Below are positions 20,521-33,065 of a stretch of DNA of 64,000 bases, in pieces (positions within the stretch are counted from its first letter, which is position 1; every line of letters starts with the position of its first letter). The stretch covers positions 33,303,577 to 33,367,576 of the forward strand of contig OY288254.1 of the NCBI GenBank assembly GCA_958450325.1, read 5' to 3'. The stretch comes from Agrostemma githago (Eukaryota > Streptophyta > Magnoliopsida > Caryophyllales > Caryophyllaceae). Made by a program: the position numbers and the translations under genes. The notes under the pieces are model-generated. The model ran no database searches and was not told the origin of the DNA. It saw only the letters and a program-made list of their open reading frames with translations.

Positions 20521-21976
20521 TTAAGGGTAATAACGTTTCAGCTGGTCCAGGTTAGTTGGGTTGACAAACTCGTTCCCATCCAGATCTGTTAACATTACCG
20601 CTCCGCCTGATAAAATCTTCTTTACCAGATATGGCCCGGCCCAGTTAGGTTTGAATTTCCCCCTTGGGTCTACTGGTAATAAAGCTCGTACAGACTTGAG
20701 AACTAAGTCTCCTTCTTTGATATTCCTGGGCCTTACCCTCTTGTTGAAAGCCCGTTGGATCCTTTTTTGATAAATCTGTATGTTATTGAGGGCACGAGAT
20801 CGTCGTTCGTCTAAAAGTACCAGCAAGTATCGTGCTCGAACCCAATCGGCTTCGGGTACTTGACTTTCAAGTAGGATCCTGAGTGACAGTACCTCTAACT
20901 CAACAGGTTGGACCGCTTCCATCCCGTATGTAAGGTAATACAGTGTTGCCCCGGTCGCAGTACGAATCGAGGTTTGATATCCCCAAAGGGCAAATGGTAT
21001 CTTATCGGGCCAATCCCGATAATTGTCAGCCATCTTTTTGAGTATGGTGACGATAGTTTTGCTAGCTGCTTCTACCGCTCCATTGGTTTGGGGTCGGTAA
21101 GGTGAAGACGTATGCCTTTGGATCTTGTACTTGGCTAACAGGGCTGCCGTTTCGGCTTGAAAGTGGGTCCCGTGGTCACTGATGAATTCATGAAGGATCC
21201 CATACCGGCATATTATCTTTTTTTGGATAAATTTGGCAACATGGCTGGCGTTGAGAATACGGTAGGATTCTGCTTCGACCCATTTGGTGAAATAGTCGAT
21301 TGCTACCAAAGTGAAGCAGTATCCTCCGGTTCCCGAGGGGTTTATCTTTCCAATTATATCGATTCCCCACGTTGAAAACGGCCAGGGTGACGTCATGGTA
21401 TACAGCAGGGATGGTGGTATATGCTGTACATTAGCGAAAATCTGGCAATTATGGCAATGTCTGACGTAAAGTTGACAATCGGTTTCCATGCTGTTCCAGT
21501 AATATCCGAGTCTCATGATCTTTCGGACTAGCATCTGGGCGTTCATGTGAGGACCACACTCGCCGTCATGTACTTCGGCCATGACCTTCTCGGCGTTACC
21601 CTTATCGACACATAAAAGGAGAGCCCCCTGCGGTGTCTTTTTGTAAAGCTGTCCGTCATCGGTTCGGACGAACTGGGTCGCTAGCCTACGCAAGGCCTTT
21701 TTGGCTCGATTGTCGGACCCGGGTGGATATTCCCCGGTTGTTAAGTATGTCTGGATTGCTTTATACCACAGCTCGGGATCGGGTATCTTGATATCCTCGA
21801 TGTCGTGGATATATGCTGGCTCGGATCGTCTGTCGACACAGATCGGCATGCTGGTCATATGATCAGGAATATTTAGTAAAGATGCCAGTTTTGAAAGTGC
21901 ATCCGCGAATTGATTTTCTTCCCGAGGTAAGTATATATATTCTACTTTTTTGGAATTGTTTCTCGAGATCCCTTAC
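20521..21976 (-). pseudogene. Element A integrase and end of second RNase H
   Basis: Sense runs from 21976. The first ~120 bases finish the second RNase H (RDLEKQFQK, NQFADALSKLASLL), where one extra A shifts the frame and a TGA stands at the junction with the upstream frame. From 21858 to the stop at 20521 a 445-codon frame is intact. It has the zinc-binding Cys pair CHNCQIF, the catalytic core GIDIIG (first Asp), ISDHGTHF (second Asp) and NGAVEAASK (Glu), then ALWGYQTSIRTATGATLYYLTYGMEAV. A C-terminal GDLVLKSV...GKFKPNWAGPYLV region closes it, as usual for Gypsy integrases. There is no chromodomain. The core residues are all present. Confidence 0.9.
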
Positions 21977-22904
21977 TCATGCCTGGTAGGCCACGAGGTT
22001 GGCATTTCGGGTTTGACATTTTTGGAGCGCTTGGTTAATGACCAGAGATGAGTCGCCGTGTACTCGGAGGTTTGTGACCCCTAAATCGGCGGCGGCTTGT
22101 AGCCCGTGGATACATGCTTCATACTCAGCAGCGTTATTGGTGACGTCAAAGTCCAATTTGATAGACACGGGAGTATGTTCCCCTCTTGGCGAGATTAGGA
22201 GGATACCGACTCCAAATCCTCGAAAGTTGGATGCCCCATCAAAGTATAAGTCCCACGTTTCGGTGTCAGTATAGAAAATGTCTTCATCCGGGAAGGACCA
22301 AGTGTCGGTGTGTCCTTCTTCGGTTACGGGACTGTCGGCGAGAAATTCGGCTACTATTCGGCCTTTGATGGCTTTCAATGGTACGAACTTTAGATCGAAT
22401 TCTGCCAGCATCAGGGTCCATCTTGATATCCTGCCGTTGAGAACGGGCTTTTCGAAAAGATATTTGATCGGATCCATTCTTGACAGTACCTGTACTTCAT
22501 AGCTGAGCATATAATGTCGGAGCTTCTTAGTGGCCCAGACCAAAGCTAAACACGTCTTTTCGAGCATGGTGTACTTACACTCGTACTCTAGAAACTTCTT
22601 GTTGATGTAGTATATAGCTCGTTCTTCGGAGTTGACCGTTTGAGCTAGCATAGCCCCCACGGCTGTCTCTGTCGTGGTTAGATACAGCGACAAAGGCAAA
22701 CCGGGTTGAGGTGGCATCAGGACCGGCGGTGAAGACAAGATTTCTTTGATTATGTCAAAGGCTACTTGACACTTGTCGTCCCATAGTAACTGTTCCCCTA
22801 TTTTCAGGTTTTTGAAGATCGGTTCACATACCATGGTTAGCTTCGAAATGAACCTATTGATGTATTGGACTTTTCCGAGAAACCCTCTTATTTCCTTTTC
22901 GGTC
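21977..22904 (-). pseudogene. Element A RT thumb, RNase H and second RNase H
   Basis: A one-base indel near 22910 separates this from the RT palm. After it the phase reads TEKEIRGFLGKVQYINRFISKL, then KCQVAFDIIKEIL and the Ty3-type RNase H (LYLTTTETAVGAMLAQ, CLALVWATKKLRHYML). A second, archaeal-type RNase H follows (LYFDGASNFRGFGVGILL, NNAAEYEACIHGLQ, HGDSSLVINQ). Possession of both RNase H types marks the Tat lineage. The frame stops at 21977-21979 with TGA where an Arg codon (CGA) is likely ancestral. Confidence 0.88.
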
Positions 22905-25350
22905 TTAGAGGGGTTGCATCTCGGTGATGGCCTTAATCTTGGCTGGATCGACTTCGATACCGCGTTGGCTGACGATGTGACCCAGTAATTTGCCAGAGAT
23001 TACCCCGAAACTGCATTTCTGAGGGTTTAGTCTCATGTTGTATTTGCGTAATCGGGTGAAAAATCTTCTCAGGGCGGTGATGTGACCGTCCCTGTCCTTG
23101 GATTTGACGATCATATCGTCCACGTAAACTTCCACTTCTTTATGCATCATGTCATGTAATAAAGTCGTGGCGGTTCGTTGATAGGTGGCCCCGGCATTGA
23201 TGAGGCCAAACGGCATAACAGTATAGCAATAAGTACCCCAAGGTGTAATGAAGGTGGTCTTATCCATATCTTCCTCTGCCATTTTTATTTGATTGTACCC
23301 GGCATACCCGTCCATGAATGATAGAAGGGCATGGTCAGTTGTGTTATCCACCAGTATATCGATGTGTGGTAACGGGAAATCGTCTTTCGGGCTCGCCTTG
23401 TTAAGATCCCGAAAGTCCACGCAGACACGTACTTTACCGTCTTTTTTAGGGACCGGTACGATGTTTGCAACCCAATCTGGATACTCGGAGACTCGTATGA
23501 ACCCAGCCTTGAATTATTTGTCGACTTCCTCCTTGACCTTGAGGGACCATTCGGGCCTCATGCGTCGGAGTTTCTGCTTAACCGGTTTGAACCCTTCCTT
23601 GATCGGTATATGGTGCTCGGCTATTTCGTGGTCTATCCCCGGCATGTCCTTGTAGGACCATGCGAAGACGTCTTTGAATTCTTGAAGGAGATCGATGAAT
23701 TGTTGTTTCTCCCCGGGATCTAGAGATAACCCTATCTTAAGCGTCTGAGGTTCTAAGGTTGTTCCCACGTTGACGGATTCGGTTTCTTCGATTACCGGAT
23801 TGCGGGATTCCCTTTGCTCTAGCTGCTCGATCAAATGTGGAGGTAAGGATATTTGTTCGTCGGGTTTCTCAATGTCATTGCACAGAAAATTTTGAAAATT
23901 TAGGAAATTTTGAAAATGAGACAAGTCGTAAGCAGAACGGTTGTTATTATTCATAAATTGAGAGAAAAGCTCAAAAAGAGTTATCATCTGATCGCTAGTC
24001 AGTGGCGGGATAGGTAGGGTGCCCGGGACAGACCCCGAAGCACCAGGAAAAGCTAAAGGGGGAGGGGGAGCTATAGGACTGACCCTAGCACCGGACTCAC
24101 TAGACTCAATCTCAGACTCAGACTCAGATTCTGGCATTTCTCCTTCCCCTGTGATCAGCTTGAAAGTCCTTCCTTGACTGTCAGTCCCCTTGACAGTCTT
24201 CCTCCAGGCTCTCGTACCTGTCCCGGATTCGACATCTGAGATCAGCTTGGATGGATCGAAAGTGCGGCTGCGGAGAATGAGGCTAACTAGCTCCTCCTTC
24301 GGCGTTGGGGTCGTGAGCTCCTCCCCAAAAAGTAGCCCCAGTGCGGGCTCAGCATTCTTAGCATCTTCGGACTGGACGAGGGCGAAGATGTCGTCGGGTA
24401 TGTAGTGGCAGATCTGGGCCAAGTGGGTCCCAGGGCGTGCGGTTGGAGGGCAGTATAGGCCCGTTTGGACGGACTCGAACACCGGTGTGACGAAGATGAC
24501 TTTGCCGGTTCCGGTTTGACCCGTGTTTTTCGGGGTTAGGGTGTAACCCAGACTGGTTTGAATCCTCCCGTTATCTAGGACTTCGAGGATTTTTCCTGCG
24601 GGAAGATCGGGCCTTGATGTAACCCCCGGTAGAAAGCCTAGATTTTGTAACATCCGGTCCACGCTAACCGTAAAGTAGGGTCGGAAAAGATATTCTTTTT
24701 CGATGGCCCCTATGAAGTCGAACTCCCAAAGATCGGTGCGGCCCGAGGTGTTGCAGTTAGCCACGGTCATAGGTGTGGCTTCTAGAGTGATGACGGTATC
24801 GTGCAAAGGTAGCTTGACCTTCCCGTGCAGGATGGAGGACACAACCCTGGTCGCGTGGATCCAGGGTCTTCCTAGAAGAAGGTTAAAGGAAGAGGTCACG
24901 TCGATTACTTGAAATTCCAGCTCTTTCTCTATTGGGCCTGTTATGATAGTAAGTTTTACGGCCCCGGCTACTGACTTTGGACTTCCGTCGAAAGCCTGAA
25001 TGGTTTGAGCTGAAGGAATGTAGTCGGCCTCGGTGATACCGAGGGCTTTGGCGGTCCTCAAGGGGAGGACGTTGACTGCGGACCCGTCGTCAATAAGGGT
25101 CATAGGTAGATATTTTCCACGGCAGATTACCGTGATGTAGAGAGCCATGTTGTGGGCTGGCCCAAATGATGGCAGATCAGCATTGGAGAAGGTGATGAGT
25201 GGGCCTTCTTCTTTAGCTTTCCTCTTTAGGTGGGGCAGAACCGTGGCTACCATTTCAGCTGGAGTAGCCATAGAGTCGATCTTGACTTGATCGAGGGCCT
25301 TAGTGAGTGCCTCTCGATGTTCCTAATAGCTAACTAGGAGTTGCCATATA
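22905..25350 (-). pseudogene. Element A protease and reverse transcriptase
   Basis: Sense runs from 25350, just after the solo LTR. It opens with the end of Gag-Pro (HREALTKALDQVK) after an in-frame TAG near 25326. The protease has LIDDGSAVNVLP and LLGRPWIH (about 25090-24850). A long linker leads to the RT N-terminus (FKDVFAWSYKDMPGID, 23640s). A TAA at 23514-23516 breaks the frame between VKEEVDK and FKAGFIR without changing phase. Beyond it are VDFRDLNKASPKDDFPLP, YNQIKM, PFGLINAGATYQR and the catalytic YVDDMIVKS (about 23110-23130). One nonsense codon and a frameshift at ~22910 are the only breaks seen. Confidence 0.9.
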
Positions 25351-25355
25351 GAGAG

Positions 25356-26929
25356 TGATAAGTGTGGTTTGTAGTGCCTATTTTGTTGTGTTTTGGTCCC
25401 ATTTCCTTGTAGAATCGCTCCTTGGGAGCGGTTTAGGGGCTTCTTATGCTTCCTTTAGTTCGTTTCAGGTTCCCGAGACCAATTTGGAAGAGTTGGAGCG
25501 ATTCCGACTCGATACATACACATTTTGGAGCCAACGGAGTAGAGGAACGATGACTCGATGCCTTGGAATCGACCCCGAGACCTCGGGATCCAATCCCGAG
25601 CCTCCGAGACCCGATCCCGAGTCCCGAGAATCGACGAGAAGCCCATGAGAGGCAAGGAGGGACCAAAGAGCTCTTAAGGGAGGCCTACAAAGACCCATCC
25701 CGTTCGGGATGAAGGAAACATGAAGCACGGCTACTGTGACCCCATCCCGATCGGGAAGGTCCTTCCCGACCGGGAAGGATGGCCCATCCCGATCGGGACC
25801 AAGCCTTCCCGACCGGGAAGGGTCAGTTACAGCCCGCATTGTTTCCTTTCTTCTCCTTTCATTCTTAAACCCTATATATACCCCCCTCTTGTATTAAGAC
25901 ACGATCTTATGTTATCTTATGTTATATCCTTAAAACCCTAGACTACTTTAGGTTAGATTAGATTAGATTAGTGTAGATTAGTCGATAATTAGTGGTTAAT
26001 CATAGATTAGTACTTGTATTAAGGGAATTCTTCAAGATCCACTCAAGATTGACAACCTTGGGTGTTTGTTTTGGGTTTTCTTCATTAATGCAAGTTTTGT
26101 TCTTTCTTCTCCTCTAGTGTGGTATAATTCTCTTCTCCTTTTACTCTTTATCTTGTTTTAATCATCCAAGTTTTAATCTTTGATTGTTGTTTATTGTTTT
26201 CACTAGTTTATAGATGTTTGTTTTGTTTCTTATGATGATTCTCCTTGTTAGTGTTAGTTGTAGTTGGATTATGTTAGAGTAGTATTCTTGCTAGGGTTAG
26301 TAAGGTGATTAGGGTGTTAATTGGGTGATTAAGGGATTGTTGGAGATGTTGGTGGAAGATTTGGGTTTCCTCTTGTATGATGCACATCACATGTTTGTTG
26401 AAATGCTTGATTTTCTTGCTTTTCTTTTGTGGGTGTTAGTTTGTTGTGGGTTCGGTCCCCTCACTAAGTTGCGAGAGCCCGGTGAGGACGACCCCTAGGT
26501 CGGTCTAAGTTGCGAGAGCCCGGATTCGACCTAGGCCTATAGCGCACTAGAACCCCGTTTGTGTTGTGTATCGCCGAGATGGGTTTTAGGTGGAACCTCT
26601 AGGTGAGTCTAAGATGCGAGAGCCCTGACCAACCTAGATCACCCTACTACCTCCTTCACTTTAGTCCTCCCTTGACCATTTCGTTACCCCTTTGACCCCG
26701 ACCTAATCCTAGCCCGTTCTCCTTAGTTGTTCTTCTAAGTCATAGTCTAGTCTTCTCCCCTTCTTATCATTCTTTAGTTTAGCTCGTTGACTTAGTCTCG
26801 TATTTGGGCCGACCTAGTCTAGACGCCTCTTACCGTCCCCGTGGATTCGACCCGACTTACCCTATCTACCCAGTTAGGATTAGCCGGTTATAGTATTGAC
26901 GGTTGGGACGTGACGAATCCTTACCATCA
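25356..26929 (+). mobile_element. Solo LTR of the B family inside element A
   Basis: 1574 bp, TGATAAGTGTGG...TTACCATCA, flanked by GAGAG on both sides (25351-25355 and 26930-26934). It lies opposite in orientation to the host element, at the Gag-protease junction. A palindrome cluster (25696-25821), a TATATATA box (25873-25880) and three CTAAGTTGCGAGAGCCC-type motifs (26464-26627) match the LTRs of element B. It is clearly more diverged from the two B LTRs than they are from each other. Confidence 0.92.
25696..25821 (+). promoter_or_regulatory. Palindrome cluster upstream of TATA (solo LTR)
   Basis: Several near-perfect palindromes of the form NCCCG-NN-CGGGN, for example CATCCCGTTCGGGATG and CTTCCCGACCGGGAAG, end about 50 bases before the TATA box at 25873. 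Confidence 0.6.
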
Positions 26930-26934
26930 GAGAG

Positions 26935-28395
26935 GTCAACTCGAGTCTTGCTCAGCTGCTTTACCAGAGCCTTTTCAGTAGTCGGCGGCTCTTCCGGGGC
27001 GGGCTCCACTCTAGGTGGCGACTCGGTGATGATGAGAGCGTGACTGCTGGTTAAGGCTTTGGACTTGGCTTTCTGGATCTCCTCGGGCGTGATAGGGACG
27101 GCTTCTCCCTTAGTAAGATAGACGTCGTCTTCATCGTCGCACCAGATCCCGTTAATTTGCGGGCTAAACGGGGAAATGAGATATGAACAGTCTATAACTT
27201 CCCCGGAGAAGATGGCATGAGTGGCCAACGGGTTGTCTTTGTTGTTGGGCTTACCTCCAGGTAAGGGGATTTTCCCGCTTTCGATGAGATCCTGAATAAG
27301 ATGCTTCAGTTTCCAGCATTTTTCGGTGTCGTGTCCCTTACCCTGATGGTATTTGCAGTAGGCTTGGGCGTCGTAGAATTTGGAGCGACGCTCAACTGAA
27401 GGATCAGGTGTTGGGCCTATCGGGGCGATGAGGCCTTTTGATGAGAGCCTTTGTAAGGCATTCGCATAGGTAGTACCTATGTCGGTGAATACTCGGGGCA
27501 TGGCATTCTTCTTGGTCGGGTTATCAAGTAGATTTACCTCGTCAAAAATGCTACGAGTAGCGACGGCGGATGTGGGCTTGCTTGTTGATGAGCTGGCCCC
27601 TTGGTATCCTTTGGTGGAGGCCTTAGTGAGGCTTTCCATCCTTAGATCATCCTCGATTCTCGTTCCCATTTCGGTTAGGATCGCGAAACTAGGTATGATG
27701 GCGTACCGGAGATGGATTCGGTAGGCGGGCAGGAGATTCTTGACAAAGGCTTCAACTAGGACTTTTTCACTGGGCTTATCGACCAGTTTGACGCTTTCAG
27801 CCCTCCAGCGTTGAAGGTACTTTGTAAACCCTTCCTTTGGTTCCTGGGCCATTACTTCCAGGGTGCGCATCGTGGTTTGGATCTCTGCATTGTCGGCGTA
27901 GTTCCGAGCGAATTCCGTTGCTACGTCGTCCCAAGAATTGTATTTCTTGGAATCGAGCTTATAGAACCAGGCTTTCGGGTGCTTCTCTAACGAGGAGGCA
28001 AACAGATGCTTGAACATGTCTGACTTGACTCCTTTTAGGGCCATAAACTCTTTGAAGGCCCGGATATGTAATACCGGGTCTTCGGTTCCGTCGAACATCG
28101 GGAGGCCTGTCAAGTTGAGATTGGCAGGCAGTTGGTCGGTCAGGGGAGAATAGGTTCGGGCATTCTCCGTATGGATCGAGTTGTGGGTCGACAAATGGAC
28201 CTGCTCTTGCAGCTTGAGGACTGCGCTAGTCAATTCGGCTAAAGGCCCATGAGCTTCATCTTCACCCTTCGGCTTGTCTTGTTCTATGGCGCTGACCCGA
28301 GTAACAATGGCGATCTGGTCGCCCCTGATTTGGTCGAGTTGTTCTTGGATCTTGGCCGACGAGGTGTTCAGTTGATCGATAGCGTCCTTAGTCAT
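26935..28395 (-). pseudogene. Element A Gag, cut by the solo LTR
   Basis: Sense runs from ATG 28395. It is a Gypsy Gag: a coiled-coil-like N-terminus (IQEQLDQIRGDQIAIVTRVSAIE), the capsid homology FDGTEDPVLHIRAF, HLFASSLEKHPKAWFYKLD and FARNYADNAEIQTTMRTLEVMAQ (retrotrans_gag region, about residues 100-230), and a zinc-knuckle-like CKYHQGKGHDTEKC near residue 350. The frame is open throughout. Its natural continuation into protease at 25350 is interrupted by the solo LTR after TRVDLS. Without that insert and one TAG, Gag and protease would be one frame. Confidence 0.9.
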
Positions 28396-29450
28396 GGTTC
28401 GGGTGTGAGGTGGCCTGTCTGTAAGAACACCGTGTAATCAGAATCGGACCCAGATCGAAAGGTGCATCCCGAGCAAGAAGAAGAAACAACTAGACTCGGA
28501 AACAGACTAAAGACCGACTCCTAGACGGGTGACTAAAGGACGGTGGGCTTTCTTTAGGATTTCGGCAGAATGGGCCTAGTCCCGTGTGAAGAAAGACCTA
28601 CGTGTGAGCTAATCCCCAGACTTTGGACTTGATTGTGTAAGCGGGCTTTCCTTTGTAGGGGTTTGTCCTACGTAGGTGGGTCGTGCCTTGACTAATAAGG
28701 CGGACTTGGGATGGGGTACAAACTCGTGATGTAAGATCGACGGAGCTTCGACGCTATAGACTCTAACAACTTATGACAAGACCCGACACTGCTAAATATG
28801 GGAAGTCCTAAGAAGAAGAAAGTTTTGAAAAGAGGATTTGGATTTGAAAACCGAGCAAAGTCGGATAGGATGGCCCGATTTTTTTTTAAAATCGAAAAAA
28901 AAACGTTATCGGGCCGAGATTTCGAATTTTTGAAAAGGTTTGGACAGCATACCGGCTAAAAATAGGCTATTTTGAGTTAAAATCATTAGTCCTAAATTCG
29001 GTAGCTTTCCTGGTTTGAAAAATGGATAGTTTTCGAAAAAGATGCAAGTTTTTGAAAATGACGGTTTTTGAAAAGACGAGACATGGATCAAGTAGCACGT
29101 AGTCACGGAAACAGTATAATGACACCATGTATGCTCTTAGTCTAAGTCTCGGTCGGTCGAATAGGGTCTATACCAACGACGATAGCTTTCTCGCAAATCA
29201 GGACGGTCTTCCTAAGCCGAGTTGGTCTTAGAACCAGCCGTAAAACCCATGCGAGTTCCGCCATCGAAGTCTTTAGTGGGTCCAAGTAGGAACGCACCGT
29301 GGTATAGTGGGACGTGGGTCACAAGTAACCGGCCCGGGAAAGATTGGGTTATGCATGAACCATTGAACTAAAACGTGTACATTACTATTCGAACGATTTC
29401 TTTTCGAGTCTCACCCTAGGGATGCCGATGGTAAGTGACTCATCAGTTGA
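28396..29450 (-). other. Element A leader
   Basis: Untranslated region between primer site and Gag. It has a block near 28715-28790 (GATGTAAGATCGACGGAG, then TTCGACGCTATAGAC) that recurs twice in A' (about 63335-63385 and 63650-63700). A stretch of AAAATCGAAAA-type low-complexity DNA lies at 28860-29070. No gene. Confidence 0.65.
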
Positions 29451-29468
29451 TCCCCAGCGGAGTCGCCA
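29451..29468 (-). other. Element A primer binding site
   Basis: On the minus strand TGGCGACTCCGCTGGGGA starts three bases after the 5' LTR. It looks like the complement of a tRNA 3' end (with CCA removed). I cannot fix which tRNA. Confidence 0.7.
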
Positions 29469-29471
29469 AAT

Positions 29472-31471
29472 TGTGGACATGACATAGGTCCACCCCGACG
29501 CGGCCACGCGCGGGTTTGGGGAGGCGAATGAATCTCCATATGAGATGGTCAAATTGAAATTTAAATCGAAGTAGGAGTCGCCACCGAATTTTGTGGTTAT
29601 TCGGAACCATTCGAGCCCACTCTATGTCGTAGTGGGCCGTATACAAAATACGGTCCATTTCCGATGTCAGAGTTTATTGGGCTCGTCCCTTTGCATTATG
29701 ATACCGATACCGACATACCGACATTATCGGATATCGTGTATTGAATGACTCTCGTTGCCAATGGATTCTGACATCCGGAAACCATGGTTCTGAGTAAGGG
29801 GTGAGGGTACGTGTTGGGAAGTTCACTAAGAACACCCAACCCCGCCCGCACTTAGCGGCCTTTACTAAGATATCGTTCGTTTTTGGTGTACACGGGTTAG
29901 TTCGACGGTTGAATGATATGCAAACATTATTTTCCTAAGCATGTGAGAGAAAAATAAAATGGGCTGCTAAGTCGTTTAATGCATATTAAACTAATAACGT
30001 CAAAGTTATTTTAGCATGTGAGTTCGTTTTAGTCTAATAAAACGATAAAAACAAATAAATAGCTACAAACACGAGTAAACGAGTTTGTAACGATGAATAA
30101 ATTGAATAAAGACATGAATGAATAATATGCATGACTGGAAAAAAGTTTTAATGACACGTGATGGATTAACACGCATTGACCGAGGTCGAAAAAAGTATTT
30201 TATCGAAATATGTCGCGAAAGTCACATTTTGATGTAATGTTCGAAAAGAATAAAAAATAGGAAAGCGAAGAAACGAAAAAAAAATGGACCCGGCGAACCA
30301 GGCGGCTGCGCGAGTCGCCTGACAGGCGCGCGACTCGCGTGGCAGCCTGTTCGGGTTTTTTTGTTTGTTCGAAAATCGTTAATTTTTATAAATCGCGTAC
30401 AAATATGGATTAATTTATACTCGATTTATATTTTCGATATTCGTCGTATTCGATATTCGATTATGAAATCGATATCGAATAATCGGAATGATTTTAGAAA
30501 AAAATTTTAAAAAAAAGTTTGTTTTGAGCGAAAAGTAAAAAAAAGAATTTGAACGAAAAAGATGTTAATTCTCTCCGCGTTTAAAATCATCGAATTTTGT
30601 AAAAAAAAAAGATGTAATGATTTTGTTAGCATCAACGAGAATTAATTAATTTAGTTCTTGTAGATACGATATTCGATTAGAGAATCGGTATCGTATTTTA
30701 AGAACGTTAAAAATAGTTTTTTGTAGTATCGATTATTAGAAATAAAAAATATGCGACGAACGACCCATATTAAAATATGAAACGACTGACGAAAACAATG
30801 AAAAAAAGGAAAAAAAACGTGGAGTTGAAGAAGAGAGAAGAGAGAAACGGGTTTGATTTACACCCACAACCTACATGCTTTAGTTTCTCGGTATAGAGCT
30901 CGTCGGACGGTGGCTTAGGCACGGGAGCGTCGAGATGATGCGGGATGAGTTAAGGTGTCGGTTTGGTGCGTTTTTTTTAGACGTGTGATGGGATTGGTTC
31001 GACCGGATGGAAGGAGGTTTCGTCGGTATTTCGGGACGGTATTTCGGTATTCCTTCGGATGTGTGTGACTAATAATTGTTGTATATCGATCGATGGTTTT
31101 TTTGTGTGTTTCTGTGTTTGTGTATGAGGTCCTATTTATAGGCGCAGAGGTTTAGGTGAGGTGTCTTGCTTGGATAACAAGAAACACCGGTTTGGATAGG
31201 AAACACGAGAGTTCGAAAGGGAACGAAAGTCTCGTTTCTTGGTGGGGAAGCCAAGTATTCGGCTGGTTGGGGAGTGTTGGCCGAGTATTCGGCTGTCTTG
31301 GCCGAGTATTTGGAGCTCGGTCGGTGTCTGATTCGGTTTCCGGATCGAATTCCTACTTGAGATCGAATTCTATCCTTAAACGGATTTGTTTAATATTATT
31401 TGAAAGCTGATTTTTGTGGTGTTTGAGTCTGAATCAGCCGTGTAGTGTCACGGCCAGCTCGTGTGACTCGG
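29472..31471 (-). repeat. Element A 5' LTR, inner piece
   Basis: 2000 bp matching 15328-17325, interrupted at CTCGG by element B. The remainder is at 41085-41365. It keeps the 10-base-arm inverted repeat (30309-30318 and 30330-30339) and the TATA box (31133-31140). Confidence 0.92.
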
Positions 31472-33065
31472 TGATGGTAGGGATTTGTCACGTCCCTAAC
31501 CGTCAATAAACTACCGATTACACTTAGTGGGTAGCTAGGGTAAGTCGGGATCGTATCCACGAGGACGGTATTGTAAAGTTTAGACTAGGTCAGCCTACAA
31601 ACGAGACTATGCTACCAAACAAACAAAAAGAAACGATAAATGGAAAACTATGGTGGAGGAGAAGTATGACTAAGCTAATGATGAACTAACAAATAAACTA
31701 GAGTAAACGATGACTAACTAAGAGGATGAACTCTAATATGAAGGGAAGTGGGGTAGGTCGGGTTCATAAGAGTAGAAGGGTAATTGGGGTGATCAAGGGT
31801 ATAGGTGTCTCCTAATTGCTAGGGTCGGTCCGGGCTCTCGCAACTTAGACTGATGTCAAGGTGGGTCCGGGCTCTCGCAACTTAGACCCTAGTCCGCGCT
31901 CTCGCGACTAAACTATTCTCAACATTTCCGCATCATAGACACACAATGAGAAGATGAGCACAAGTATGGGAAGCATGGCCACTACACCTCATACAAGCAT
32001 ATCAACAAACACATAGAGTGCCCACAATGTGACTAACAACAAAGATTCACCCTTTTCCCTTAATCAACCCTAATCATCCATAATCTACCCCTAATCCCCC
32101 TACTAACCCCACAAAGAAGACTACTCACTCATGATAAAGAACAAACTAACAATCATAAAAGAAATCAATATCACAAAACAAACATCCATAATGAATAACA
32201 AGAATAATAACAATAACAATATGAAAAGATTCAAACAAGATTAAGAGTAGAGATGATTATACCAACACTAGGAAGATAAAAAGATGCAATCTTGTATAAA
32301 TAAGAACCCAAATAAAACCCAAGGTTGTCAAGCTTGGAGAATTCTTCAAGTATCCTCTTAATACAAGAACTAATTACAAGGATTAACTAAGGATTAACAA
32401 AGATTAAAGGAAGATTAAAACTAATGAGTGAAAGTAAATCTAGGGTTTTAGGGTTTTAGAGAGGCTTAAGGAATGCTAAACTCTCCTAAGATGTGTTAAC
32501 AATACAAGAGGGCCGGGAAGTATATATATGGGTACAAGAATGAAGGAGAAGAAAATAAAAGAAGTCGCGCAGCCTCTGTAGCGTCCCGACCGGGACGGGT
32601 CATCCCGACCGGGACGGCCCTGTCATCCCGACCGGGATGGGTTGGTCCCGACCGGGACGGGCCCACAGCAGCCCTCTTCAAAGCACACCCCATCCCGAAC
32701 GGGATGAGGCCATCCCGAACGGGATGGGTCTTGTAGGCCTCCCTTAAGAGCTCTTTGGTCCCTCCTTGCCTCTCATGGGTTTCTCGTTAACTCTCGAGAC
32801 TCGGGATCGGGTCTCGGAGGCTCGGGTTTGGGTCCCAAGGTCTCGAGGTCGATCCCAAGGCCTCGAGTCACCGTTCCTTTACTCCGTTGGCTCCAAAATG
32901 TGTATGTATAGAGTCGGAATCGCTCCAACTCTTCCAAATCGGTCTCGGAAACCTGAAACGAACTAAAGGAAGCATATGAAACCCATAAATCGCTCCCAAG
33001 GAGCGATTCCACAAGGAAATGGGACCAAAACATAGTGAAAAAGGCACTACAAACTACACTTATCA
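31472..33065 (-). repeat. Element B 3' LTR
   Basis: In sense (right to left) it has a palindrome cluster (32583-32727), a TATATATA box (32518-32528) and three GCGAGAGCCC-type motifs (31828-31910). It ends CCTACCATCA. Confidence 0.92.
32518..32528 (-). promoter_or_regulatory. TATA box of element B LTR
   Basis: ATATATATA on the sense strand, about 55 bases downstream of the palindrome cluster. The same arrangement is at 40535-40543 in the 5' LTR. Confidence 0.65.
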
